From NCBI GenBank assembly GCA_945952585.1, contig CAMFII010000004.1, forward strand, positions 214,813 through 278,812: DNA of 64,000 nt. The letters run 5' to 3'. Both the position numbers and the translations under genes were made by a program. This document shows, one piece after another, positions 27,693 to 36,293 of this stretch (its first letter is position 1; the number at the start of each line of letters is the position of its first letter). The notes beneath the pieces are model-generated. The model saw only the letters and a list, made by a program, of their open reading frames with translations. It searched no databases and was not told where the DNA came from. The stretch is from an uncultured Rhodobacter sp. (GTDB taxonomy: Bacteria > Pseudomonadota > Alphaproteobacteria > Rhodobacterales > Rhodobacteraceae).

Positions 27693-29576
27693 TCATCCGC
27701 CCGCGCGGTCGAAGCGGCCGTGGCGCGTCTTGTCCCAGTAGAAGGGCTTGCGGATCACCTCCCACAGCGCCTTGTAGGCGGCGAGCGAGGCGAGCGGGTG
27801 GTAGAAGGTCAGCGTCAGCAGCCAGATCGGGTTCAGGAGCTGTCGGCGCCTGCGCAGTCCGATGATGCCGATGGTCAGGTTCAGCGCCTCCGCAAACAGG
27901 AAAAGCCCGACCATCGCGCGGAAGGCAGCAGGCGGCAGCGCTGAGATGACAGGGTGCCAGAGGCCGAGACTGGCCGCCCAGAAACTGAGCAGGAGCGGCG
28001 CGAGCAGCGCATGCAGGATCGAGCCGAGGAACAGCACCTGCACCGCGACGAAGCCCCTCAGTCCCAGTTGTCGGCGCAGGAGACCCGGCGCGCGCATATG
28101 GACGCGCCAGGTCATCATGTAACCCTTGATCCAGCGCGAGCGCTGGCGGATCCAGGGGAGGAGCAGGCAGTTCGCCTCTTCCCCCGTCTCGGTCTCGATC
28201 AATTCGGTGCGGAAACCGTGGCGGGCCAGGCGCAATCCGAGATCGGCATCCTCGGTGACGTTATGCGCATCCCAGGCGCCAAGTGCCTCGAGCGCGTCGC
28301 GACGGAAGAACAGGGTCGTGCCGCCAAGCGGGACCGGCAGGCCGAGCCGGGCGAGGCCCGGCAGGATCACCCGGAACCAGGCGGCATATTCCATGGTGAA
28401 GCAGCGCGCCATCCAGTTGGTCTGCGGGTTGTAGTAGTCGAGCACCCCCTGCAGGCAGGCGACCTCGGGCCCGCGCTGGTGAAAGCGCTCGACCACCGTG
28501 CGGATCTGGCTGGCCTCGGGCGCATCCTCGGCGTCATAGATGCCGATGAAGCTGCCGCGGCAGAAGTCGAGCGCATAGTTCAAGGCGCGCGGTTTGGTCT
28601 TGAGACTGCCCTTCGGCACGGGAACGATCCGCATCCAGCCGGGCAGCCCGCCGCGGGCAAGGGCGCGGCGGGTTACCTCGTCCTCCTCCTCGACGACCAG
28701 CACGATGTCGAGAAGATCCCGCGGGTAGTCGATGCGCCCCAGCCGCCGCACCAGCCGCGGCGCGATCTCGGCCTCCTTGTAGAGCGCGACCATGACCGAG
28801 ACCACCGGCAGGCGGGCGATCAGGGGCGGTGGTTCGGCGGGGGGCGGGCGGCGGAGGCTGGCCAGAAGAGCTGCGGCCTTGAGCCCCATATTGGCCGCCA
28901 TCGCCACAAGCGCAATCAGCGTAAGCAGGCCGAGCGTCAGCGCCGGGGGCAGCAGGGCCAGAACGACCGCAAGGACCAAAAGGGCGGGCAGCCACATCCG
29001 GTGCCGCGCCGGCAGCGAGCGGCAGCTTTCACCGGCGTCGGGCCGGCTTTCGGCGCGTTGGAGCAGGGTCGCCCGACGCAACTCGGCAATGGCCGCCTGC
29101 AACCCCTCGCGGGGGGCAAGGGCAAGCACGACCGGTCCAAGGGCGGCCTCGACGGTGCCGCGATGGCGGCGCAGTGTGTCGGGATGATCCGCAAGGACAA
29201 GGGTCGCGGCGCCGATCCGCCGCCACGGCAACACGCCCAGCCGCAGGCAGGTCACCGCACCAAGCCGGTCGATCTGGCGCGGATCGGGCGGGCATTCGGC
29301 CGGATCGATGAAGCGCAGCCCCAGATACTCGGCCCGGGCCCGGGTCAGGGCCGGGTCGCGCGCCAGCCCCTCGGTCAGCAAGAGCGCGCCCAAATCGCCG
29401 CCCCGGTCGCGATGGAGCGCCAGGCCACGCACCAGGGCTTCGGTGCCGATCACGCCGTGCTTGAGGAAATGCAGGCCGAGGGTTCCGGCCTCGTCCCGCG
29501 GGCGCGCGTCCTCCGGCCGGGCGAGCGGCAGGGAAAGTTGCGACGGCATGACAAGCTGCAGGGCAGGGGGTGGCAT
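27693..29576 (-). CDS. Membrane glycosyltransferase family 2 with N-terminal GspE/MshE-like domain
   Basis: 627 residues. Residues about 30-145 look like the MshEN/GspE-N domain (LGLHFLKHGVIGTEALVRGL ... DLGALLLTEGLA ... LGLRFIDPAE). Two hydrophobic segments follow, then a processive GT2 domain with DAEDAPE, a VTEDADL aspartate and RQRSRWIKGY (QxxRW), then three or more C-terminal membrane segments. This layout resembles NfrB-type and exopolysaccharide synthases that build and export a glycan. Some MshEN domains bind cyclic-di-GMP; here the arginine and glutamine expected in the first half-motif are not conserved, so binding is uncertain. ATG 29576 with AAAGG is preferred to GTG 29594. A CtrA-like site lies upstream. 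Confidence 0.85.
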   Translation of the reverse strand: MPPPALQLVMPSQLSLPLARPEDARPRDEAGTLGLHFLKHGVIGTEALVRGLALHRDRGGDLGALLLTEGLARDPALTRARAEYLGLRFIDPAECPPDPRQIDRLGAVTCLRLGVLPWRRIGAATLVLADHPDTLRRHRGTVEAALGPVVLALAPREGLQAAIAELRRATLLQRAESRPDAGESCRSLPARHRMWLPALLVLAVVLALLPPALTLGLLTLIALVAMAANMGLKAAALLASLRRPPPAEPPPLIARLPVVSVMVALYKEAEIAPRLVRRLGRIDYPRDLLDIVLVVEEEDEVTRRALARGGLPGWMRIVPVPKGSLKTKPRALNYALDFCRGSFIGIYDAEDAPEASQIRTVVERFHQRGPEVACLQGVLDYYNPQTNWMARCFTMEYAAWFRVILPGLARLGLPVPLGGTTLFFRRDALEALGAWDAHNVTEDADLGLRLARHGFRTELIETETGEEANCLLLPWIRQRSRWIKGYMMTWRVHMRAPGLLRRQLGLRGFVAVQVLFLGSILHALLAPLLLSFWAASLGLWHPVISALPPAAFRAMVGLFLFAEALNLTIGIIGLRRRRQLLNPIWLLTLTFYHPLASLAAYKALWEVIRKPFYWDKTRHGRFDRAGG

Positions 29577-29619
29577 GGCGGCCTTTCGGGTCACACCCGG
29601 CCAGCCTGCTTCCCCTTGG

Positions 29620-29634
29620 TTAACAGCAGGTTAA
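29620..29634 (-). promoter_or_regulatory. CtrA-like binding site (TTAA-N7-TTAA)
   Basis: The bases from 29618 read GGTTAAC-AGCA-GGTTAAC, a direct repeat with an 11-base period that gives TTAA-N7-TTAA, the published CtrA consensus in alphaproteobacteria. Its near edge is 44 bases upstream of the glycosyltransferase start. Confidence 0.5.
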
Positions 29635-29647
29635 CGCCCGACGGGCC

Positions 29648-30817
29648 TCAGGCAGAGCGGCGCGCCCGCATCGCCTCGGCAAAGCGGTCGAACAGGTAGT
29701 AGCTGTCCTGCGGACCGGGGCTTGCCTCGGGGTGATACTGGACCGAAAAGACCGGGCGATCGGTCATGCGGATGCCGCAGTTCGACCCGTCGAAGAGGCT
29801 GACATGCGTCTCGATCACGCCCTTCGGCAGGGTCTGGCTGTCAACGGTGAAGCCGTGGTTCATCGAGGTGATCTCGACCTTGCCGGTCTCCACGTCCTTC
29901 ACGGGATGGTTCGCGCCGTGGTGGCCGTGGTTCATCTTGACCGTGCGCGCACCGAGCGCCAGCGCCAGCATCTGGTGGCCAAGGCAGATCCCGAAGAGCG
30001 GCAGGTCCTTTTCCAGAACGCCACGGATCATCGGCACGGCATATTCCCCGGTCGCCGCCGGATCGCCCGGGCCATTCGACAGGAACACGCCTTCCGGGTT
30101 CAGAGCCAGCACGTCCTCGGCCGTGGCCGTGGCGGGCAGCACCGTGACCTCGCAACCCGAAGAGGCGAGGCTGCGCAGGATGTTGCGCTTGGCGCCGTAG
30201 TCGATGGCGACGACGCGCAGGCCCGGCCCCTCGCGGCGCGTGTAGCCCTCGGGCCAGGCCCACCGCATCTCGTCCCAGCGATAGGACTGGGTGCAGCTGA
30301 CATCCTTGGCGAGGTCGAGCCCGACCAGCCCGCGCCAGGCACGCGCCTTGGCGACAAGCGCGGCGATGTCGAACTTGCCGTTCGGGTCATGGGCCAGCGC
30401 CACATGCGGCGCGCCCTGCTGGCGGATCGCGCGGGTCAGCCGGCGGGTGTCGACGCCGCCCATGCCGATCCGGCCCTTGGCCTTGAGCCAGTCGACCAGA
30501 TCGCCGGTCGAACGCCAGTTCGACGGCTCGGTCGGGTCCCACTTGACCACGATGCCCGCAGCCACCGGCTCGCCGGTCTCGTCATCGTCGGTGTTCACGC
30601 CGACATTGCCGATATGGGGGAAGGTGAAGGTCACGACCTGCCCGGCATAGGAGGGGTCGGTCATGATTTCCTGGTAGCCGGTCATCGCGGTGTTGAACAC
30701 GAGTTCGGCGACTGTCTCGCCCGTGGCGCCGAAGCCCTGGCCGTAGAAGACCGTTCCGTCGGCCAGCGCAAGGCAGGCCGTGGGGTGGGAGGCGGGCTGT
30801 TGGCTGGTGGCGGACAT
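29648..30817 (-). CDS. carA: Carbamoyl-phosphate synthase small subunit
   Basis: 389 residues. Glutamine amidotransferase subunit that supplies ammonia to CarB for carbamoyl phosphate (arginine and pyrimidine synthesis). N-terminal CPSase_sm domain (LALADGTVFYGQGFGATGE, FNTAMTGYQEIMTDPSYAGQ) and class I GATase with nucleophile in FGICLGHQMLALALG and HPEASPGPQD. carB is not adjacent, as in many alphaproteobacteria. Divergent from yqeY. Confidence 0.97.
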   Translation of the reverse strand: MSATSQQPASHPTACLALADGTVFYGQGFGATGETVAELVFNTAMTGYQEIMTDPSYAGQVVTFTFPHIGNVGVNTDDDETGEPVAAGIVVKWDPTEPSNWRSTGDLVDWLKAKGRIGMGGVDTRRLTRAIRQQGAPHVALAHDPNGKFDIAALVAKARAWRGLVGLDLAKDVSCTQSYRWDEMRWAWPEGYTRREGPGLRVVAIDYGAKRNILRSLASSGCEVTVLPATATAEDVLALNPEGVFLSNGPGDPAATGEYAVPMIRGVLEKDLPLFGICLGHQMLALALGARTVKMNHGHHGANHPVKDVETGKVEITSMNHGFTVDSQTLPKGVIETHVSLFDGSNCGIRMTDRPVFSVQYHPEASPGPQDSYYLFDRFAEAMRARRSA

Positions 30818-30935
30818 GACGCGACTCCCCGGTCTGGATAAACGGCTGGAACCTATGCCCGTGGTCTGGCCGGGTCAAGGGTGCGTGGGAAATGTCTTTT
30901 CTTTTCAGAACAATAACTTGACGCAAGGGCGCCTG

Positions 30936-30964
30936 TTGTCTTGGCACTGCCCCCCCTGTATTGT
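30936..30964 (+). promoter_or_regulatory. Promoter of the yqeY gene
   Basis: TTGTCT (30936-30941), 17 bases, TATTGT (30959-30964). An upstream TTGACG at 30919 is an alternative -35 without a good partner. Confidence 0.4.
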
Positions 30965-30998
30965 GGGCGTCCGGACACCCTGGGGGATGGATGAACCG

Positions 30999-31457
30999 AT
31001 GACCATGCGCGACCGTCTTCAGACCGCGTTGAAAGAGGCGATGAAGGCCCGCGAGGCCGAGCGGCTTTCGGCGCTGCGGCTCATCAACGCCGCGATCAAG
31101 GACCGCGACATCGCTGCCCGCGGCGAAGGGCAGGAAGAGGGGATCTCGGACGCCGAGATCCTGGCCGTGCTGGGCAAGATGGTGAAGCAGCGCCAGGAAA
31201 GCGCCCGCATCTACGAAGAAGGCGGGCGGATCGAACTTGCCGAGAAGGAACTGAACGAGATCAAGGTGATCGAGGAGTTCCTGCCGCGCCAGCTGTCCGC
31301 TGACGAGGTGGAGACGGCCATCGCGGCGGCCATTGCCGAATCCGGGGCCGCAAGCATCCGCGACATGGGCAAGGTCATGGCGGTGCTGAAGGGAAAGTAC
31401 ACCGGCCAGATGGATTTCGGTGCGGTCGGGGCGCGGCTGAAGGAAAAGCTCGCCTGA
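30999..31457 (+). CDS. GatB/YqeY domain protein
   Basis: 152 residues. Matches the YqeY family: MRDRLQTALKEAMKAREAERLSALRLINAAIKDRDI, KMVKQRQESARIYEEGGR and the C-terminal IRDMGKVMAVLKGKYTGQMDFG, the tail-like domain shared with GatB where it contacts tRNA. Its function is not settled; a role related to tRNA or amidotransfer is suggested by the domain. In-frame ATGs at 30987, 30999 and 31005 are all possible. A strong terminator follows. Confidence 0.9.
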   Translation: MTMRDRLQTALKEAMKAREAERLSALRLINAAIKDRDIAARGEGQEEGISDAEILAVLGKMVKQRQESARIYEEGGRIELAEKELNEIKVIEEFLPRQLSADEVETAIAAAIAESGAASIRDMGKVMAVLKGKYTGQMDFGAVGARLKEKLA

Positions 31458-31494
31458 CCGGGGCCGGATGGCCCCCCGGCGCAACGCAGGACAT

Positions 31495-31530
31495 GGGCTG
31501 CACCCAACTGACGGAGGTGCAGCCCTTTTT
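31495..31530 (+). terminator. Intrinsic terminator of yqeY
   Basis: GGGCTGCACC (31495-31504) and GGTGCAGCCC (31516-31525) form a perfect 10-bp stem followed by TTTTT. It also lies at the 3' end of the convergent GYD gene. Confidence 0.85.
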
Positions 31531-31532
31531 CG

Positions 31533-31862
31533 TCAGTTCGGCGCGGAATACTTCGCTGCCAGCGCCCCGGCCTTCTTCTGCGCGGCCATGAATTCGGCAG
31601 AAGTGAAGGCCTGCACCGTCTTTAGGTTCGACACGGCGCCCGACGCTCCGGCCACCATGAGGGCGGCGATCATGCCTGTCATGTCGTCGGCTTCCGTGAC
31701 CATCATGAAGTCGTTGTCACCCGTGGTCAGCAGATAGGTCAGCAGCTTGCCGCCCGCCCCTTCGACGAGCGCGCGGGTTGCAGCCTCGCGGTCGCTCGGA
31801 TGGGCGATCATGCCCCTCATGCCCGCGGACGTATAGCTGCCGGTGATGATGTAGCGTGCCAA
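31533..31862 (-). CDS. GYD domain protein
   Basis: 109 residues if started at the TTG at 31862, which has GGGGGGAG eight bases upstream and gives the family's usual opening ARYIITGSYTSAG. An ATG at 31886 would add eight residues without a ribosome site. ALVEGAGGKLLTYLLTTGDNDFMMVTEADD is the typical second half. GYD proteins are small dimeric alpha/beta-barrel proteins of unknown function. Confidence 0.8.
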   Translation of the reverse strand: MARYIITGSYTSAGMRGMIAHPSDREAATRALVEGAGGKLLTYLLTTGDNDFMMVTEADDMTGMIAALMVAGASGAVSNLKTVQAFTSAEFMAAQKKAGALAAKYSAPN

Positions 31863-32018
31863 TTCTCTTCTCCCCCCGTGGTACATCCGGTCAGTCCCGG
31901 TGCGGCATGCGTCGGGCCGGTGCACCGGCCCAGCATAGCACAGTTTTTCCTGGGTCATGGTCCCGTCGTCCCCGCTCCCGCACCCGCAGCTGCGACCGAA
32001 CGGGAAGGGACCGTCCGG

Positions 32019-33059
32019 TCAGAAAGGCGCAGGGGCCGGAACGAAGTCGCCGGTCACGTTGCCCGTGAAGTTCAGGTTGTCGGGGTCAAAGACCCGCACC
32101 GGCGCCCCCGCATCGAGGTTCATCGCGCCCAGATCGGCCCAAATGACGCTCGGGCTGTTGGTCAGCTCGAAGTAGTAGCGGCGGTCGGTCAGGTTCATCG
32201 CCGTGCGGTATTCGGTGTTGTAGATGCCAAAGCCCTTGTAAGGCGCCCCGAAGGGGACCGAGACGTTGCGGGCGACGGCGAGGATGCCGGCGGCGGCTTC
32301 ACGCTCGTTCGTGGGTTTCGGCAGCAGGTTCAGGTAGTAGGTGGCGCGGGCGAAACGGTCCACCGCGTTTACGTTGCCGGGCAGGGGCATGTCGCTGGCC
32401 GGCTTGGAAAAGTCCCGTTCTTTCAGGATCGCGAGCTGCTGGTCATAGGTCGGATCGTTTGTCATCACGACATATTCACGCCCGTGGTGGATCACCGGTT
32501 TACCGTCAATATACTCGATGATTGCGCTGTCCCCCGAGGCATCCTCCATCGCCAGATGGAGTGTCGCGTCGTGGCCATGGGCTGAAACGGGTGTGATCTG
32601 CACCGCCTCCAGAAGCTTCAGGGCCTCTTCGACGGTCGCCGCGTTGTCGAGCACATATTGGCCCCAGAGACCGGCATGCACCCCTGGCTTTGCCGCGTCG
32701 CGCGGACCGAAATCGGTGGCCGTGAGGTACAGCATGTGGATGCCGAGACCCTTTTCGTTCAGACCGTCGGCCGTGCCAATACCGTAGACAGTCGTCACGA
32801 GGCTGCCATACTTGGAAGTCCAGCGAGCGGGGTTATCGGCAACGACCGTGTCAGGGCCCGCCTTGCCGCCATCCCGCTCCATCCCGCGCGGAAACACGGT
32901 GAGGATCGGGTCGGTGCTTTCCGGCCAATCCATCGTCCGGCCGGACATCACGGCATAGCCGTTGTTGTTCCAAAGAATGCGTGAGCAGGCCTCGGCTCGG
33001 GTTGTGGCGACAAGCACGGCGGAGATTGCGAGCGTCGCGACGAAGGCAGTGGCGGACAT
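32019..33059 (-). CDS. Secreted linear amide C-N hydrolase (choloylglycine hydrolase family)
   Basis: 346 residues. A signal peptide (MSATAFVATLAISAVLVATTRAEA region) ends directly before CSRILWNNNGYAVMSGRTMDW. In this Ntn-hydrolase family the mature protein's N-terminal cysteine is the nucleophile, so secretion would also expose the active site. NGLNEKGLGI-like LNEKGLGIHML, NDPTYDQQLA and the YFELTNSPSVIW C-terminus fit bile-salt hydrolase/penicillin V acylase relatives. It would cleave an amide such as an N-acyl homoserine lactone or conjugated acid in the periplasm; which one is open. ATG 33059 has GGGGAGGGAA upstream. Confidence 0.88.
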   Translation of the reverse strand: MSATAFVATLAISAVLVATTRAEACSRILWNNNGYAVMSGRTMDWPESTDPILTVFPRGMERDGGKAGPDTVVADNPARWTSKYGSLVTTVYGIGTADGLNEKGLGIHMLYLTATDFGPRDAAKPGVHAGLWGQYVLDNAATVEEALKLLEAVQITPVSAHGHDATLHLAMEDASGDSAIIEYIDGKPVIHHGREYVVMTNDPTYDQQLAILKERDFSKPASDMPLPGNVNAVDRFARATYYLNLLPKPTNEREAAAGILAVARNVSVPFGAPYKGFGIYNTEYRTAMNLTDRRYYFELTNSPSVIWADLGAMNLDAGAPVRVFDPDNLNFTGNVTGDFVPAPAPF

Positions 33060-33208
33060 GAACGTTCCCTCCCCAGGAATGATGTCACAGGCTGAAGGTC
33101 GCGGCCGGTCTGCGTCAAGGCAAGATTGGGTGACGGTGGTCAGCAGTGGCCGCTGGCGGTCTTTCTCCATCCTGCGCGGCTGGCGGGACAACGATCCGGA
33201 TTGCGCGA

Positions 33209-34363
33209 TCACGCGCGAAGCCGCCGCACCTCGTCACGGAAGTAGGCGAGAAGCGGATCCCCCTCCAGCGTCCGGCCCCGGTCAAGGAGATGCTGCTTCT
33301 GGAAGGCGATGGCGTTCTGCGCTGCGCGCAGGCGCCGCGCTGCTTGGCGCGGGCCCTCTGGACGCTGTCGTTGCCTGAATCGGCCCTCGGTCAGTAGCGT
33401 GGCTCTCTCGGCGGGGAAGACGATATCCGGCGCTTCGTCCGACAGCTGGGTCCGGATCGCGTCGCGCTCCCATTTTCCAGACCGTAGCAGGCCCCAGAGC
33501 AGCACGGGCAGGTTGAAGATGTTTATCATCAGTTCCTCGGCCGCCATGATCGGCGGCGTGAAGCGCCGGAACACCTCCATGGCTTCCGGCCCGGTGGCGT
33601 GAGGGTCCTGACCGAACAGCGGCAGGATGATCTGCGCCGCAACGAGCATCAGCACGATCGAAAGGCCATTGTCCTGCGCGGTGTGGGTCACGGCGGCCAT
33701 GAGATAGGTGAGGAGCGGGATGACATAGCGCCAGCGCGACCTCGGCGCCTGGACGGCGAAGCCGATCCCGGCCCCGGCCAAGGCCGCCCAGATAATGTGA
33801 TTGCCGATCCCCCAGAATCCCAGGCGGGACAGTTGATAGGTTGTCCCTTTGAGAAGTCCCAATTCCGGATAGCTCATGCGCAGCACATAGACTGCGGTCT
33901 CCATCAGATTGAATCCCAAACCCCCGGCCGCGCCGAACAGGATGCCGTCGCGGATGGTCAGAACCCAACGCGGTAGGAACAGGACAGCCATCAGCAGGGG
34001 GAAGACCTTCCAGAACTCCTCATTGAAGCCGACGGTCAGGGTCGATACAGAACTGAGGTCGTTCAGGCGGGCTGCCGCTGCGGGCGCGACCAGAAGGGCC
34101 AACGCGAAAACGGCCAGCTGAATCCGCAAGGGTGTCGGGTCGCGGCGATCCATAAACCGCATGACCAGGATCGTCAGGACCGACCCGAGCAACGCCATCA
34201 AGAATGCGAAGGCAAGAACCAGACCACTTTTCATGGGGGTCAGCCAGCCGATCCAGGTCGGCACGGCCAGCGCGGCCACGCCGATCAGGAGGGCCGCCAA
34301 CAGCCATCTGCCGCCCACGCGCTGCAACGGGGAGTCGCAAAGATAGGGCAGATGATTGTCCAT
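33209..34363 (-). CDS. PrsW family intramembrane metalloprotease
   Basis: 384 residues, about nine hydrophobic segments. PrsW hallmarks are present in order: GFNEEFWKVFPLL (EExxK), GGLGFNLMETAVYV (FNxxE), GNHIIWAALAGAGIG (H) and AAVTHTAQDNG (HxxxD), the proposed zinc ligands of this CPBP-like superfamily. The C-terminal 80 residues are cytoplasmic and rich in arginine. Such proteases cleave membrane substrates, for example anti-sigma factors; no sigma/anti-sigma pair is nearby. ATG 34363 chosen; TTG at 34381 is in frame. Confidence 0.83.
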   Translation of the reverse strand: MDNHLPYLCDSPLQRVGGRWLLAALLIGVAALAVPTWIGWLTPMKSGLVLAFAFLMALLGSVLTILVMRFMDRRDPTPLRIQLAVFALALLVAPAAAARLNDLSSVSTLTVGFNEEFWKVFPLLMAVLFLPRWVLTIRDGILFGAAGGLGFNLMETAVYVLRMSYPELGLLKGTTYQLSRLGFWGIGNHIIWAALAGAGIGFAVQAPRSRWRYVIPLLTYLMAAVTHTAQDNGLSIVLMLVAAQIILPLFGQDPHATGPEAMEVFRRFTPPIMAAEELMINIFNLPVLLWGLLRSGKWERDAIRTQLSDEAPDIVFPAERATLLTEGRFRQRQRPEGPRQAARRLRAAQNAIAFQKQHLLDRGRTLEGDPLLAYFRDEVRRLRA

Positions 34364-34444
34364 TTTCGCGCAGCCGAGCAAATACCATACCAGTCATCGG
34401 GATTTAGTGGTGATCCTTCTCGCTCGGCTATCCGAACTGCGCGC

Positions 34445-34933
34445 TCAGCGGGCCAATGCGAGGGCCGTATGCAGTTCTCGTTCGAGCGCGACGCGCTCCT
34501 CTTCCGAAAGGAACGCGCCGATCTCCACCTCGCGGCCGTTGCCGCGCAGGGTAAGGTAGTTCGGCACCGGCCCGCCGGTTTCATGCAGCGTGACGCGGAC
34601 CCAATGCGGGTTGGCCTGCCATTCGAGCTGATCCCGCCCGCTCTGGCGTCGGACCAGCCGCGCAAGCTCGGGTCGGATCGTGAGTTGCTCGACGATGGTC
34701 CGGTCGCGGTTGTTGCGCTGGAGCGCGTACCAGACGCCAGCCAGCGGGATCAGGCAAAAGGGCAGCAACACCCAAAGGCTTGAATGCCCGACCTGGGTCA
34801 GCAGGGGAAGGCTCAGCAAGAGGGCCGATCCGGCGATGAACACGACGAAGCCGCGCGGCGAAAGCGAGCGGTGCGGCCAGAGGACGAGGGCGCGCGCGCC
34901 ATCGGGGGCGGGGTCGGACCAGCGATACGGCAT
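34445..34933 (-). CDS. DUF2244 family membrane protein
   Basis: 162 residues. Starts PYRWSDPAPDGARALVLWPHRSLSPRGFVVFI, the standard DUF2244 opening, with two membrane helices (about 28-70) and a C-terminal soluble domain containing WQANPHWVRVTL. Family members often occur near respiratory oxidase genes; here ctaD is about 2.4 kb to the right, separated by an unrelated pair. Function unknown. Confidence 0.88.
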   Translation of the reverse strand: MPYRWSDPAPDGARALVLWPHRSLSPRGFVVFIAGSALLLSLPLLTQVGHSSLWVLLPFCLIPLAGVWYALQRNNRDRTIVEQLTIRPELARLVRRQSGRDQLEWQANPHWVRVTLHETGGPVPNYLTLRGNGREVEIGAFLSEEERVALERELHTALALAR

Positions 34934-34953
34934 CGGCCAAATCTAGCACCGTG

Positions 34954-34980
34954 GCTGCCGAAAGAAAGATATCCGGCAGC
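34954..34980 (-). terminator. Hairpin after the acyl-CoA dehydrogenase-like gene
   Basis: GCTGCCG (34954-34960) and CGGCAGC (34974-34980) with a 13-base A+T-rich loop, 40 bases beyond the minus-strand stop. No T run follows the stem. Confidence 0.3.
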
Positions 34981-35019
34981 TGTCCGGAAGACCGTCTTGG
35001 CAAGGGCGGTCTGGCCCGA

Positions 35020-36177
35020 TCAGAACCGCGGGGCACCCGGGTCCAGACCCAGCATGATCCGCCCGCCGACCCCGAACAGATGGGGGGCGACGGCGACGTG
35101 CTTGGTGGCCGCGTGGATATCGCGCTGGATCCTGGACAGGGGCGAACTTTCGAACAAAGCCGCTGCACCGGCGCAGGCAACCAGCATGTCGACAGCCTTC
35201 ACGCAGGTCTCGGCCGAATGCGCGAGCGCGACGCGGAAGAAGGCGCGGGCCTGGACAAGCGTCTCGCCGCCGATATCGAGCGCCTCCTCGAGGTCGGTCA
35301 GGGCCGACAGGATGAGCGCCTTGCCGGCGCGGCGCATGGCTTCGGCGCGGGCAAGGTCGGCCTGGATGGTTTCGCGATCCTTCAGCGGGTTCGTGGTCCC
35401 CGCCCGGGTGCGGTCGGCCGTCGCGATGAAGGCGTCCACGGCGCTTTTAGCAATGCCAAGCGGCACGATCCCGACACTCAGGGTCAGGAGCGAGACGATG
35501 GGAAAGCGATAGAGTTGGCCAGGCTGGCCCGGCTCGGCCCCGACGAACGCGTGCGTGTGGCTCTCGGGGACAAAATGTTCGGTGACGGTAAAGTCATTGC
35601 TGCCGGTGCCTTTCAGCCCGCTGACGTGCCAGGTGTCGACAATCGTCACCTCTCCAACCTCGAAATGGCAGAAGATCAGCACCGGATTTGCCGGGTCGCC
35701 TTCGCCTTCGATCTTGCAGAGACAGTTCACGCGCCGGGCCGTCATGATCCCGCTGGCAAAGGGCCAGCGTCCGGTGACGATGAACCCCCCTTTGGTCCTT
35801 CGGGCCGTGCCGAGTGCGGCAGTGGAGCCTGACATCTGGCAGTCCGGGGTCGATGTCCAGGCGCGGGCGACCGGCTCGGGCAGATATGCGGCCAGCTGCC
35901 CCGACGCATTGGCGTTGGTGAGGCACCAGCCGAAGGATCCGTCCAGGGCCGAGGCCGCCTCGACCACTTCGACGAAATCACGCGGACTCATCTCGGCCCC
36001 GCCGAATGCCGCGGGCGTCCAGAGGCGGAAGAGGTCGGCGTCGACCATGGCATCTACAACGGGCTGCGAGAGTCGCCTTTCGACGTCGAACTCGGGGCGG
36101 TGCTGCGCGACGAGCGGCGCCAGCGCCTGGATCCGGCAGAGCGTCTCGGACGTGCGGTCCATCATCTTGCCGTCCAT
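35020..36177 (-). CDS. Acyl-CoA dehydrogenase-fold oxidoreductase / group D flavin monooxygenase
   Basis: 385 residues. N-terminal helical domain (RIQALAPLVAQHRPEFDVERRLSQ), middle beta domain (MSGSTAALGTARRTKGGFIVTGRWPFASG, with the hydroxylase-type GRWPFASG) and an Acyl-CoA_dh_2 C-terminal bundle ending in DIHAATKHVAVAPHLFGVGGR. This pattern is closer to HsaA/HpaB-like two-component monooxygenases and dibenzothiophene desulfurases than to true acyl-CoA dehydrogenases. A flavin reductase partner is not adjacent. ATG 36177 has AGAGGAGG upstream. Divergent LysR gene is its probable regulator. Confidence 0.82.
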   Translation of the reverse strand: MDGKMMDRTSETLCRIQALAPLVAQHRPEFDVERRLSQPVVDAMVDADLFRLWTPAAFGGAEMSPRDFVEVVEAASALDGSFGWCLTNANASGQLAAYLPEPVARAWTSTPDCQMSGSTAALGTARRTKGGFIVTGRWPFASGIMTARRVNCLCKIEGEGDPANPVLIFCHFEVGEVTIVDTWHVSGLKGTGSNDFTVTEHFVPESHTHAFVGAEPGQPGQLYRFPIVSLLTLSVGIVPLGIAKSAVDAFIATADRTRAGTTNPLKDRETIQADLARAEAMRRAGKALILSALTDLEEALDIGGETLVQARAFFRVALAHSAETCVKAVDMLVACAGAAALFESSPLSRIQRDIHAATKHVAVAPHLFGVGGRIMLGLDPGAPRF

Positions 36178-36252
36178 GGCCTTCCTCCTCTGGAAATCCT
36201 GCGTCCTTGATGAAGAGTTTCGGTCCCGTGGCGGAAAATGCAAAATCGAAGA

Positions 36253-36282
36253 ATTCATGCTAGGATGAATATGGTTCATCCT
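36253..36282. promoter_or_regulatory. LysR-type palindromic operator array
   Basis: AGGATGAA-TATGG-TTCATCCT is a perfect 8-bp inverted repeat (36262-36282). A further ATTCAT at 36253 gives three ATGAA/TTCAT half-sites at 11- and 10-base steps, i.e. on one face of the helix. It is 11 bases before the LysR start and 85 from the divergent oxidoreductase start. Confidence 0.55.
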
Positions 36283-36293
36283 CCGGTGGTCCG

